DNA of 64,000 bases, from assembly GCA_023512835.1 (NCBI GenBank), contig CM042092.1, forward strand, positions 26,299,543-26,363,542. The letters run 5' to 3'. Each line of letters opens with the position of its first letter. Positions within the stretch are counted from its first letter, which is position 1. The translations under genes were made by a program, and so were the position numbers. Shown piece by piece: positions 23,101 to 30,511 of this stretch. Source of the DNA: Taxillus chinensis (lineage: Eukaryota; Streptophyta; Magnoliopsida; Santalales; Loranthaceae). The notes below the pieces were generated by a model. That model saw only the letters and a list, made by a program, of their open reading frames with translations, did no database searches and was not told the origin of the DNA.

Positions 23101-24607
23101 TTATGCTGTTGCCAACTTCAAGCCGCCAAATCAGCTCTGATTTCATCTACTAGTCCTTGGATGACAGCGCTGAAGGTGGTGGGGTGTTGTTGTCAATGTC
23201 CTAAGATGATACAAATGGGGGAAGTGTGGTGGCGGATATCTAGGAGGATGTGCAGAACATTTTGAATCGTGGTCTGTGCAGGAACATTTGGGAGCTGGAT
23301 TTGAATGTTGCATCAAGCCTTATCAGCAGGAGGTAGTCGGTGAGAGGGAAAGCAGCACTGCAACAAGTGCATCTGAAATCATCAGGGTTGATGCAATTCA
23401 GGAGGGAAAGCAACACTGCACTGCAACAGATTTGGGGAGTTGCAAAAGGGCAGAATTGGAAAAAGCTCAAATGAACTCAAATGATTATTTTGGTTGATAT
23501 AGAGTGCTAGAACTTGTGTTTAACATGCTCAAATGAACCAGCATGTTATATTATGATGTGCATTTCATTCTTTTGCTAGCTAGTTTTCTTAACATTGAGG
23601 ACCTACCATATATTATTATTTTATTTTTTAAAATTTTGAAGTTGGGTAAATAGTTATAAAGAAGGGATGGTCAATTGCCTTTGGTAGGACATTAGCCTCA
23701 ACTAAAATTTGAAGTTGGGTTAGGGGCTCCCTAAAGTTTACCCATTGATCATCATATTTGATAGTGCTTTGCAAATAACGGCTTTCTTTTGCTTCTGAAT
23801 TGTAAAGCAGGCACTTCTAACGGATTTTGAAATCTCTGAAGGCATATATTCTCGAGCCCGAATTGAAACTTTTGACTCAGTGTGTTTATGGCTTGGAGCA
23901 AACGTCATGCTGGAATATTCTAGTGAAGAGGTTGACTTTACAGAAATTGTTTGGCCTGCCTTAATCCATTATTGACAAACAATAAATTTTGACATTTTTT
24001 GGTGCAGGCGAATGCTCTTCTCCAAAAGAACTTGGAAAATGCTAAAGCCAGTTTAGAAGTTCTTGTTGCTGATTTGCTTTTCTTAAGGGACCAGGTGACG
24101 ATTACCCAGGTAAAGCATATTTTTTATATGAACATTCATGGCCTATTTGTCATTTTTATCTTCATCAAGGACAATACTCAAACCAATTGGCCACACTATC
24201 ATATCAGCCTATCCGGCTTTTTTTTTTATACTCAAATTAGGAAACCATACAATGACGACTTTTTATAGAGTTTTGTGAATATAGTGTCTGGTTCATGGTG
24301 CTATCAAAAAATTTTACCATTACACCACCAGCTGTACAGGCTAGTGGTGTATTCGCAGTATTAAAAAATACACCCCCAATTGTGTATGCGACTAGGCAGC
24401 ATGTGTTATTCCTATATGTCCATGTGTTTGTACACATTGTGTATACATGTGTACACAATGTGTACAAACACATTGTGTATACATGTGGCAATGCTTGGTG
24501 CTAAGCATGTTTATGGTCATTTGTTGAAGGTCACAATTGCTCGTGTCTACAATTGGGATGTACACCAGCGCAGATTGAGACAATCTACAGAAGTGAAGGA
24601 CTCATGA
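11044..24607 (+). CDS. PFD3: Prefoldin subunit 3, six exons, 189 aa
   Basis: This is a subunit of the cytosolic hexameric prefoldin chaperone, which captures unfolded actin and tubulin and passes them to the chaperonin CCT. The exons are 11044-11183, 11750-11807, 12276-12347, 23811-23930, 24008-24109 and 24530-24607. Joined, they stay in frame and give 189 codons plus TGA, close to the roughly 190-200 aa of plant PFD3/VBP1. Recognisable family stretches are [70 protein letters not shown] and [14 protein letters not shown]. The N- and C-terminal parts are the predicted alpha-helical coiled-coil arms, with the beta-hairpin region around exon 4. The start is the first ATG of the conserved N-terminus, with a serine-rich leader. 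All coding junctions are intact, so the gene looks functional despite a very large transposon-filled intron 3. The first intron uses either GC-AG or a shifted GT-AG pair. Confidence 0.93.
11750..11807 (+). CDS. PFD3: PFD3 exon 2
   Basis: This exon encodes [19 protein letters not shown] after completing an arginine codon. The acceptor is TGACAG| and the donor is CAG|GTATTT. It ends in phase 0. Confidence 0.88.
12276..12347 (+). CDS. PFD3: PFD3 exon 3
   Basis: This exon encodes 24 residues, [18 protein letters not shown] then RKGTGE. The acceptor is TTTTTCAG| and the donor is GAG|GTTTGT. The intron that follows is the 11.5-kb one. Confidence 0.92.
13032..15190 (-). pseudogene. Decayed Ty1/copia polyprotein fragment A (RNase H and integrase remnants)
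   Basis: Read on the - strand, 13520-13140 resembles the copia RNase H C-terminus, including a region like [14 protein letters not shown] where the family has a KHIEIDCHFV-type motif. It is followed by a run matching [12 protein letters not shown] and then a purine-rich AAGGGGGGTG next to TGTTATCAG at about 13032, a polypurine tract at the edge of a presumed 3' LTR. The part at 15150-14820 is similar in wording to copia integrase segments. The RT part between them is missing or unrecognisable. Stops and frameshifts occur throughout. The LINE at 15228 starts right after it. Confidence 0.5.
14118..14465. repeat. Tandem duplication, unit about 180 bp, 2 copies
   Basis: Both copies start 'aagaccggctctatgaa' (about 14120 and 14303) and end 'atcatggacaaaa' followed by aagtgcacccaaaa. 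They differ by many substitutions and a few indels, so the duplication is old. It lies inside copia fragment A. Confidence 0.75.
15484..16300 (+). pseudogene. LINE endonuclease domain (ORF2 N-terminus), broken
   Basis: The start [19 protein letters not shown] at 15484 matches the usual ORF2 start. The motifs [30 protein letters not shown] and FTWSNN identify the exonuclease-endonuclease-phosphatase fold. Key residues are lost: the SRLDRF-type motif reads SRLNRF, and the C-terminal SDH motif reads SDL. At least two frame changes (near 15570 and 15780) separate the pieces. The enzyme could not nick target DNA. Confidence 0.8.
16300..17945 (+). pseudogene. LINE reverse transcriptase domain, broken
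   Basis: Visible motifs are [51 protein letters not shown] and the core box LFAEDTLLF at about 17537, where the family has FADD. The second catalytic aspartate is therefore glutamate. The RQGDPLSPLLF motif begins with a TAG stop (about 17391-17393). There are frameshifts near 16620 and 17010. The domain is clearly non-functional. Confidence 0.82.
18560..18980 (+). pseudogene. LINE C-terminal zf-RVT-like region
   Basis: The piece [20 protein letters not shown], then [20 protein letters not shown] and [12 protein letters not shown], matches the zinc-binding region found at the C-terminus of plant L1 ORF2 proteins (cysteine pair CILC, then H and C). The stretch 17945-18560 before it is the same ORF with several stops. 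Confidence 0.7.
19975..20145 (+). mobile_element. 5'-truncated LINE 3' end
   Basis: The end 'cttcttgtgtacgttttga', 'ttctcgtaaataaataaa', then TTCTCTTACTTATAAAAAAA resembles the 3' terminus of the LINE at 19196. ATTAACCTAT follows the tail, and ATTAATCTAT precedes the start, a possible 10-bp target duplication with one mismatch. Confidence 0.55.
20757..21064. repeat. Tandem duplication, unit about 157 bp, 2 copies
   Basis: Both copies start TTCTTGAACCACAACACTAA (20757 and 20914) and run to 'catcaagatgaccattc' or its variant. They differ by a few substitutions and a TAT indel. The duplicated stretch encodes the LNG...E part of copia fragment B. Confidence 0.85.
21311..22559. other. Intron sequence without recognised gene
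   Basis: No domain could be read with confidence. It may contain further copia gag or integrase remnants, because it lies upstream (on the - strand) of fragment B. A small purine-rich run occurs near 22090-22120. Confidence 0.35.
22560..22665. repeat. Short tandem repeat, unit about 33 bp, 3 copies
   Basis: The phrase 'tatacccatcggttagtat' recurs three times, followed by attgtatatta or a variant. The array is in intron 3. Confidence 0.75.
22852..22926 (+). mobile_element. Very short LINE 3' tail
   Basis: The phrase GTGTGCGTTTTGATTCTCG, then TAAATAAATAAATTCTCTTG and TTTATAAAAAAAA repeats the end of the fragment at 19975-20145 almost exactly. Only about 70 bp of the element is present. Confidence 0.6.
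22927..23810. other. Intron sequence without recognised gene
   Basis: A 76-codon open frame (23035-23265) is cysteine-rich and matches no family known to me. The stretch 'ttgaagttgggt' occurs twice near 23636 and 23709. Nothing else is seen. Confidence 0.4.
23811..23930 (+). CDS. PFD3: PFD3 exon 4
   Basis: This exon encodes 40 residues from [19 protein letters not shown] to [10 protein letters not shown]. The acceptor is AAAGCAG| and the donor is GAG|GTTGAC. It corresponds to the middle of the family, near the beta-hairpins. Confidence 0.92.
24008..24109 (+). CDS. PFD3: PFD3 exon 5
   Basis: This exon encodes 34 residues, [18 protein letters not shown] then [16 protein letters not shown]. 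The acceptor is GGTGCAG| and the donor is CAG|GTAAAG. It forms the start of the second coiled-coil helix. Confidence 0.92.
24426..24469. repeat. 44-bp near-perfect palindrome in PFD3 intron 5
   Basis: GTTTGTACACATTGTGTA and its reverse complement meet at the centre TACATGTG, with one mismatched pair over 44 bp. Part of the arm is repeated again at 24467-24486. It could form a cruciform or RNA hairpin about 60 bp before the exon 6 acceptor. Confidence 0.8.
24530..24607 (+). CDS. PFD3: PFD3 exon 6 (terminal)
   Basis: This exon encodes [19 protein letters not shown] then TEVKDS and a TGA stop at 24605-24607. The acceptor is TTGAAG|, with a weak pyrimidine tract. A near-perfect palindrome lies 60 bp upstream in the intron. 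Confidence 0.9.
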   Translation, partial: VTIARVYNWDVHQRRLRQSTEVKDS

Positions 24608-25454
24608 GAAAAGTATGAAAAAAGAAAGGAAACGTTGAAAATGAAGACTACGTGGCAGCAGCCTCTGCCTTTTAGTCAGAAGTATGTTTCAGATCTCCCA
24701 TTATTTTGTTGAGGCAAATGGATTGTTTCTGCCACTTGCGTGTAAGTTAAGATTTGATTAACATTTGTTTCGTTCTACTGAGGCTTTTTGTTCAAGATTT
24801 CTGTCTCGTTTCAGTATATATGTGGAGGAAAAATTCTTCCTTCCTAAGACCAGCTTAGAGATAGAAATGATCATATTTTGGGTCTAAAGTTTGTATGATC
24901 AAATGAACTCTGAAATTGTACGCATATAGGGCACATTTTTCAGTCGGGCCTTTCAATTTGCGTTCAAATTTAGTTCCGCGTTTATTTGAATAGTTTCCTA
25001 GTTGTCATTGACCGACCAACAATGAGTAATATGTGAAAACTTCCAACTTTTGTTTGGGTGGATGGAAATTCGGGGGCCACTTGGAGCTTTTATGAAAAAG
25101 ATGCGTCAGGCCAAGCTTGACCGAGTGGATTTAAGTTCCTTGCGTTCCATCAGTAGGTCTCTAATGATATCATTGCTGGTTTGCCATATAAATCTTCCTT
25201 GATGGTGACACATGTTATCTTATATGTATATACAAAACACCGTCGGAATGTGGGGGTTTAGTCATACATGACAGAGTGGGCTGTAATAATATTTGATTCA
25301 AGTCAATTAATCATATGATTACCATGTCTGGAAGACTGCTCTGTGCGGATTCACATTAGAATGTTGTCATGTAAGGTTTATTTTGTCGGCAGTTTTGTGG
25401 GAAAACTTTTCTTTTCTGGTTTTTACTAGCTCAACATCACTTTATTATGGGGCA

Positions 25455-25456
<2 letters not shown>
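24608..25456 (+). other. 3' flank of PFD3
   Basis: This includes the presumed 3' UTR after the stop at 24605-24607. No perfect AATAAA was found close to the stop; plant signals are loose, so the cleavage site is not assigned. No further coding region is supported. Confidence 0.45.

Positions 25457-25458
<2 letters not shown>

Positions 25459-25500
<42 letters not shown>
25459..25500. repeat. (TA)n microsatellite
   Basis: About 21 uninterrupted TA units are read directly. Confidence 0.95.
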
Positions 25501-25503
<3 letters not shown>

Positions 25504-25614
25504 ACAGTTAAAAAAATAGATTGTTGAATGCGGATCTTCAGCGTAAATTTAGAGTTTGCAGCAACGGTAGGTATAATGAAAAAAAAAAAAAGGAAAAAAA
25601 AAGAGGGAAGTGGT

Positions 25615-25870
25615 GCCCCTTGGTCTTGTGGTTGGGTGCTTGGCTTGGGATTGTTTTTGCTTGGGTTTGACTTTCTTTGTTGGCCCATAGAGAGGGATTT
25701 TTTCATCCCGTGACTTACACGTGGGTAACTCATTGGGTTAGTGAGATCCGTTGGAGATTAGTCTTGAGCAACAGTAATTTGGGGTAGCACTATCGGTGTG
25801 AGCTTGTTTCATAGTCTATAGCACTGCTTATGGTAGTAGGTATGATACGAGAGGATACTTTGATATAAAA
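25615..25870 (+). mobile_element. tRNA-derived SINE, about 256 bp, with 14-bp target duplication
   Basis: The flanks are AAGAGGGAAGTGGT (25601-25614) and AAGAGGAAAGTGGT (25871-25884), a 14-bp duplication with one mismatch. The body starts GCCCCTTGGTCTTGTGGTTG. TGGTCTTGTGG (25621) is A-box-like and GGTTTGACTTT (25664) is B-box-like, at tRNA spacing. The end is short and A-rich (GATATAAAA). No ORF is present, as expected for a SINE copied by LINE machinery. Confidence 0.75.
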
Positions 25871-26203
25871 AAGAGGAAAGTGGTAAGACTTTTTAAGCTT
25901 TCGTTTATCTTGTTGGCCATGGTTCTTAGCCCCATTTTGGATTTGACAGTAGGCTCTTAGCGTATAAAAACTAGCCCATGTCTGGATTTTGTGAAATGAG
26001 AAGAGGAAATTGTTAGGTGATGGCTTAGTTTGATTATAATTTTAAAATAAATTATTTTTAGTTGTGGTGGAATGTAAATTATTATAAATATAAGCAGGTG
26101 AGTATTTAGTAAATTATAATTTTAAAAGTAATATAAATTTTAAAAGTAGGTAATAAGTGTTTGGTAAATTAAAAGTAAATTTGTTATGGATGTTTAAAAA
26201 ATA

Positions 26204-26361
26204 AAAATATTTTTAAGGCTTGTTTGTCATGTGAGAATAAAATTGGGAGAATGAAATTAAGATGAGAATGGAATGTAATGAGAAAATATTTTTAAGGCTT
26301 GTTTGTCATGTGAGAATAAAATTGGGAGAATGAAATTAAGATGAGAATGGAATGTAATGAG
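26204..26361. repeat. Perfect tandem duplication, period 79 bp
   Basis: AAAATATTTTTAAGGCTTG ... GGAATGTAATGAG occurs twice back to back (26204-26282 and 26283-26361) with no difference seen by eye, so it is recent. The start of the unit may be the terminus of a short non-autonomous transposon. Confidence 0.9.
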
Positions 26362-26507
26362 AATGAGAATGTAAATGATTTAGTACCTTACCCATAATTG
26401 TTATATAATACCATAAATAAAGGATTGTTTTGAAAATTATAAATGTATTTAAGATAGAAGGATTGTTTTAAAAATGGAGGCTCTTCCCCATGCTTGACTG
26501 CCGTTGA

Positions 26508-26934
26508 CTCCCACTAGTCCATGCCTCTCTCATGCCACCCATCGTTCACCACCTTTGACACCAGGTACTCGTGCATCCCCATGAACACTGTCGCTGTTGA
26601 GTCGCATTGACTCCTCCCCAACCACTAGTCTACGCCGCTCTTGTGCCACCCTTCACTCACCACCTTCAAGACAAAGTACTCGTGTGTCCCCACGCACACC
26701 TGCCGTCGTTGAGTTGTGTTGACTCCCCCACCCCTTACACCGCCGTCCCCCCTCCCCCCAGTCCATGCCACTCCCGTGCCACCCTTTGCTCACCATTTCC
26801 CGCACCCAGGTAGCACATTGTTGCTATCGAGTCGCGTTGACTCCCCCCCCACCCCTTGTGTCATCGTCAACTCCCCCCACGCATGACACGGTCGTCAACT
26901 CCCCCCAATGCATGATGACACCATTGACTCCGAC

Positions 26935-26935
<1 letters not shown>
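26508..26935. repeat. Minisatellite, unit about 110 bp, 3-4 copies
   Basis: Each unit runs from GACTCCC through 'ccatgcc...gtgccaccc', 'ctcaccacc' and 'ggtactcgtg' to gttgagtcgcgtt. The copies are C-rich and degenerate. The proline- and threonine-rich open frames here reflect this composition. Confidence 0.75.

Positions 26936-26984
<49 letters not shown>
26936..26984. repeat. Poly-C run followed by (CA)n
   Basis: About 15 C residues are followed by about 16 CA units. Both are prone to slippage and sequencing error. Confidence 0.9.
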
Positions 26985-26987
<3 letters not shown>

Positions 26988-27389
26988 ACACTTTTCTAAA
27001 GTATGAAGGATGGATGGAAGATATGAAGGATAAGATAGTAAAGTTGATTACGTTATGCAATGTAATGACTCAATACTAGGAGAGTAAGAGTAATCAATAT
27101 TATCTTATTCAGGATAATCTTTATTTCAAGGTAATGGACCGTTAACTTCCCTTGTGTGTACCAAATGCGAGAATGGAAATGAATTTTATTTCATTGAATT
27201 CCATTATTGCGTATCAAATGAGCCATTAAGGCTACCAATAAGAGATGGATTAAGAAGATTTTTTATTATTATTTAAGGTTAATGATGATATTTAAAAATT
27301 CTAAAAGTTATTTTTTGGTAAAATAGTTTTGAAAAGAAACCTATAAATTATGAGTTTATTAAGTTTGTAAAAGTAATTCTTAAGTTAAT

Positions 27390-27391
<2 letters not shown>

Positions 27392-27430
<39 letters not shown>
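27392..27430. repeat. (TA)n microsatellite
   Basis: About 19 TA units are read directly, 170 bp left of the Athila insertion. Confidence 0.95.
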
Positions 27431-27432
<2 letters not shown>

Positions 27433-27601
27433 AACATAAAACTTGACAAGAACACTTGCATTTTGTGTCACCAAAAACTTGTCCAACAACTTAAGGCCAT
27501 CTCTAATCGGGCGCCACAACAAGAAATTGATCTCCAAATTGATGCTATAGTTTGCATTAATTTTAACGTAATGTATAGGACTCCACTAAATTTGGCGTAA
27601 T

Positions 27602-29091
27602 TGACGAACGGGTATTTCGTGAGCGAAACCCAAGTAAGGGTTAAGCTACTGTCGTTTAAATCCCTTCTCAAAATATTAATTCCTTTAATTAATGCTAAAT
27701 AGAATAGCGACAAGAAAGGGGTCGATCCCACAGAGATTACCAAGTTATCTAGCTTTAACTCAAATCACCAAATTAATCTTGCTTAAAACAATGTCTTGGC
27801 AAAAACGAATTCTTTTTATAACTAAAGATCTAATTTTTATTTGGTTTTCTGAATAAACAAGAAAGCAAATTGATTTTAGGATTAAGATTCAAGGATTAAA
27901 GGCATCCAGGGTCACAATTTCACCTCCTTATGTTATCTCTTGGTTCATGGTATTAGGGTTGTCCGATTGAAAACATGCTAAACATAAGCCAAGGACAACA
28001 AATGGTCATTGAGGTCCTTTTAAGAGTTGTATGCCAGAATGGTCATCTAAACACACAAACATGCAAAGCCAATAAATCATACTTGCAAAAGGATAATGAT
28101 CACACCAATTACAAATAGGTTATGAATTTCAATCCCCTAGACTAGGGCTAAGAATTCCAAGGTGTACATCCAAAGATAGAAATTAAGAACAGATTCATAA
28201 AACATGCAAAACTCAATCATCCAAACCCAATATTCATAAACACAACAAAGCAACAAGGGGGCTACATTGCTCCCTTAGATTATAAGAACTACTCACGCAT
28301 GATTACAAGCAAAACCATAGCAGTAAAGCTAAACATCTTCTTCTAATCCACGCGCGCAACAAGGCTTCAAATCCAGGCTCCAAAATCCGCGACGGCTGCT
28401 CTCCTAGGTCAAGGAGCAACCTCCAAATCGTGAAGCCTCTCTCTCTCTCTAAAAACGTGTAGGGGGGTCTAGGATGTCTAGCAGGGGGCGTGGAGGCTTT
28501 ATTTATAGAGGTTGGATGGGCTTTGAGGTGTGTACCCTAGCCCATCTATCAAAACGATATAGTTTTGATAAGTGACACTCCAAACATTAAAATCTCTATC
28601 TTCGATCCACAATTTGGACATGGGCCTTCAGAAACAAATGATCAGCATGGAAAAACGATAGGACCGGTCCAAAAATATCTCTGCACGTCAATTTGCACGT
28701 GATATGGTGAATTCACGTGCAGCTCCAAATCAGCTCAAACTTCTCCCCAAGCTTCCTTGCATCCTGTAGAGGCCTGAGAAGCAAAAATATGCTTGCACGT
28801 GAAATGGGTGAATTCACGTGCAGCTCCAAATGCTCTGAAATTTCTGTGGTAGGTAGAGGACATCATTCTAAGCAACTTTTGTTCTTACATGCCAATTGTT
28901 TGAGGCCATCTACTCTGTCAAAAGTGAGCTCCAAAATCTTCCAAAACAGCTTAAAAACGCATGTATTTGCAAATAACATCTTCCTAGGGGTTAGAGCAAA
29001 TATATATGATATATGAAGCAATAAGGCTCTAATCATGTTCTTAAACATCCTAAATAAACAATAGAATAACGGCATAAAATGCACGTTATCA
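27602..29091 (-). mobile_element. Athila 3' LTR
   Basis: Length is 1490 bp. On the + strand it starts TGACGAACGGGTATTTCG and ends GCACGTTATCA. On the - strand the preceding bases (29092-29106, complement AAGTGTGGTGTATT) form the purine-rich primer region. Only one copy of the GCGACGGCTGCT unit is present. Confidence 0.93.
28500..28820 (-). promoter_or_regulatory. U3 promoter module of the Athila 3' LTR (paired G-boxes, palindrome, TATA)
   Basis: CACGTG cores lie at 28696, 28714, 28796 and 28815, in two pairs 18 and 19 bp apart. A palindrome CAAAACGATATAGTTTTG lies within 28548-28569 and TATAAATA (- strand) at 28507-28500. In the 5' LTR the corresponding palindrome at 49602-49623 reads CAAAACGACGTAGTTTTG, keeping the ACGT core. 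Functional use is inferred. Confidence 0.55.
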
Positions 29092-30511
29092 AATACACCA
29101 CACTTGAACCATTGCTTGTCCTCAAGCAAAAACATACAAGCATGCAAAAATAAAATAAACACGCAGTCAAACGGAAGAAAAATAAAATAACAATCAAGGA
29201 AAATCATGGTTTCCTAAGCATGCAACTCTATCATGATGAAATGGGAATTTTAGCATCAAAATGAGTCATAGCTTAGTTCATTCATGTCCATATCCCTAGT
29301 CCAACAACCATGCAATATCACCACTTAAATTTCAGATATGAGCAAGCAATCCATGATAAAATAACACCTAGTTTCCCTTTAAGTTCTTAGCAAGGATAAG
29401 CAGCCTCACTCAAATATAATAATTCTCAAGCCCAATACCTATCAATGAACAATGGATGGAAAACTCTATCTCTACACTCGCCATCGCCTATTGATTAAGT
29501 ACTTGCCAAGCAATCATGAGAGTTCCCTACTGTGCTCATCAAAGAAAACACACCCTCTATTCTACTTTATTTGAACTCACACTCTAGTCTAAACTCAATA
29601 AAGTCACACTCTATTCTAATAACTGATAAAACAAAATCATGAGCTAAGGGTTGAGCTCAACACTCTCAAATAAACAAAACTCAGCCAATGTGGCTTTTAT
29701 TTTGAATCCCTTTTTTTTTTTTTTTTTTAGTAATAACCTTACAAGGTTGCATTTTATGCTCTCCCTTGATGGATTATTCACTCTTTTTTTTACTCACATA
29801 ACACATAAATAAGACTGATTTTTCTAATGCATACCCCTTGCCATTTTGCTACATAAGGAGAGACAGAAATTCATTGATGTCTCACATCCCATTTTCCAAT
29901 TAAGTGATGGCTTTTCCACATTCTATATCACAGCCTTTTCCAATAATATCACAAAATAAAGAAAAGAATGCAAAGACAGTCACAGTGACTTAGAGGTCTT
30001 GCACCCTAACTCCACACACCAAACACTGAGCACTAATAAGTAATCACATGCTTACTTGACTCCTACCATTAAATAACCAATGTTGAATGCAAGAAGAGTA
30101 GCAAATTATTACCCATACCCTAAAATGGCACTCAAAGGCTAAAAGAAGCTGTTCTCACTTTTCATTTCTTTTTCACTCAACTTTAAGGGTTACTTAGGTC
30201 TATCATAACATTTCATGTTTAACTAATATTCAAAACTCAGCTCCAAAAACATGGTGATATCATTCAAAGGATACTAATGTGGCATAAAAAATTAAATTTT
30301 AAGCCAAAATTGCATACTTAATATCCATGCCTCCACAAGCAAATCATTCAACCAAACAACTCAAACAATCATGCAATTAAAAACAGTTTTTTTTAAATAA
30401 AACATGCAATCACAACATAAAAGACAAGCAAGTGGCTCAAGTCACTCCCCATACACCACACTTAAAATATGCTATGTCCTCATGGCATAAAATAGGGAGT
30501 AGGAAAAACAC
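29092..30511 (-). other. Athila 3' untranslated region
   Basis: No ORF is seen. Two purine-tract-like segments occur: the functional one beside the LTR ('taCACCACACTTGaacc', 29095) and a similar 'cACCACACTTaaaatatgc' near 30456, each followed by TGTCCTCA. A poly-T run lies at about 29708-29728. Confidence 0.6.

Larger units (their letters stand above)
12348..23810 (+). other. PFD3: Intron 3 of PFD3, about 11.5 kb, filled with transposons
   Basis: Bounded by GTTTGT at the donor and GTAAAGCAG at the acceptor. The other introns are 77 to 566 bp, so this one is 20-fold or more larger. It contains copia fragments (13032-15190 and 19360-21310), an L1 LINE (15228-19196), two LINE tails, tandem repeats and a TA run near 12743-12763. 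The stretch from 12348 to 13031 holds nothing else recognisable. Confidence 0.85.
26213..27231. mobile_element. Possible short non-autonomous DNA transposon
   Basis: GGCTTGTTTGTCATG at the left and the reverse complement of the right end, GGCTCATTTGATACG, are similar imperfect inverted ends. Both are followed by AATGGAATG-rich DNA typical of plant MITE-like elements. No transposase is present, and the centre is occupied by minisatellite DNA. The target duplication could not be fixed. This is an uncertain call. Confidence 0.3.

Noticed and set aside
23035..23265. Cysteine-rich 76-codon ORF in intron 3
   Set aside because: No splice context, no known domain, and it is inside a transposon-rich intron; chance ORF is more likely.
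25437..25733. 98-codon antisense ORF across the TA run and the SINE
   Set aside because: Its C-terminus is a YI repeat from the TA microsatellite, and it crosses the SINE boundary.
26607..27079. Proline-rich ORFs
   Set aside because: They come from a C-rich minisatellite and the (CA)n run.
28717..29016. 99-codon ORF repeated at 49771-50070
   Set aside because: It lies within the Athila LTRs and is antisense to the element; the repetition reflects the two LTRs, not a conserved gene.
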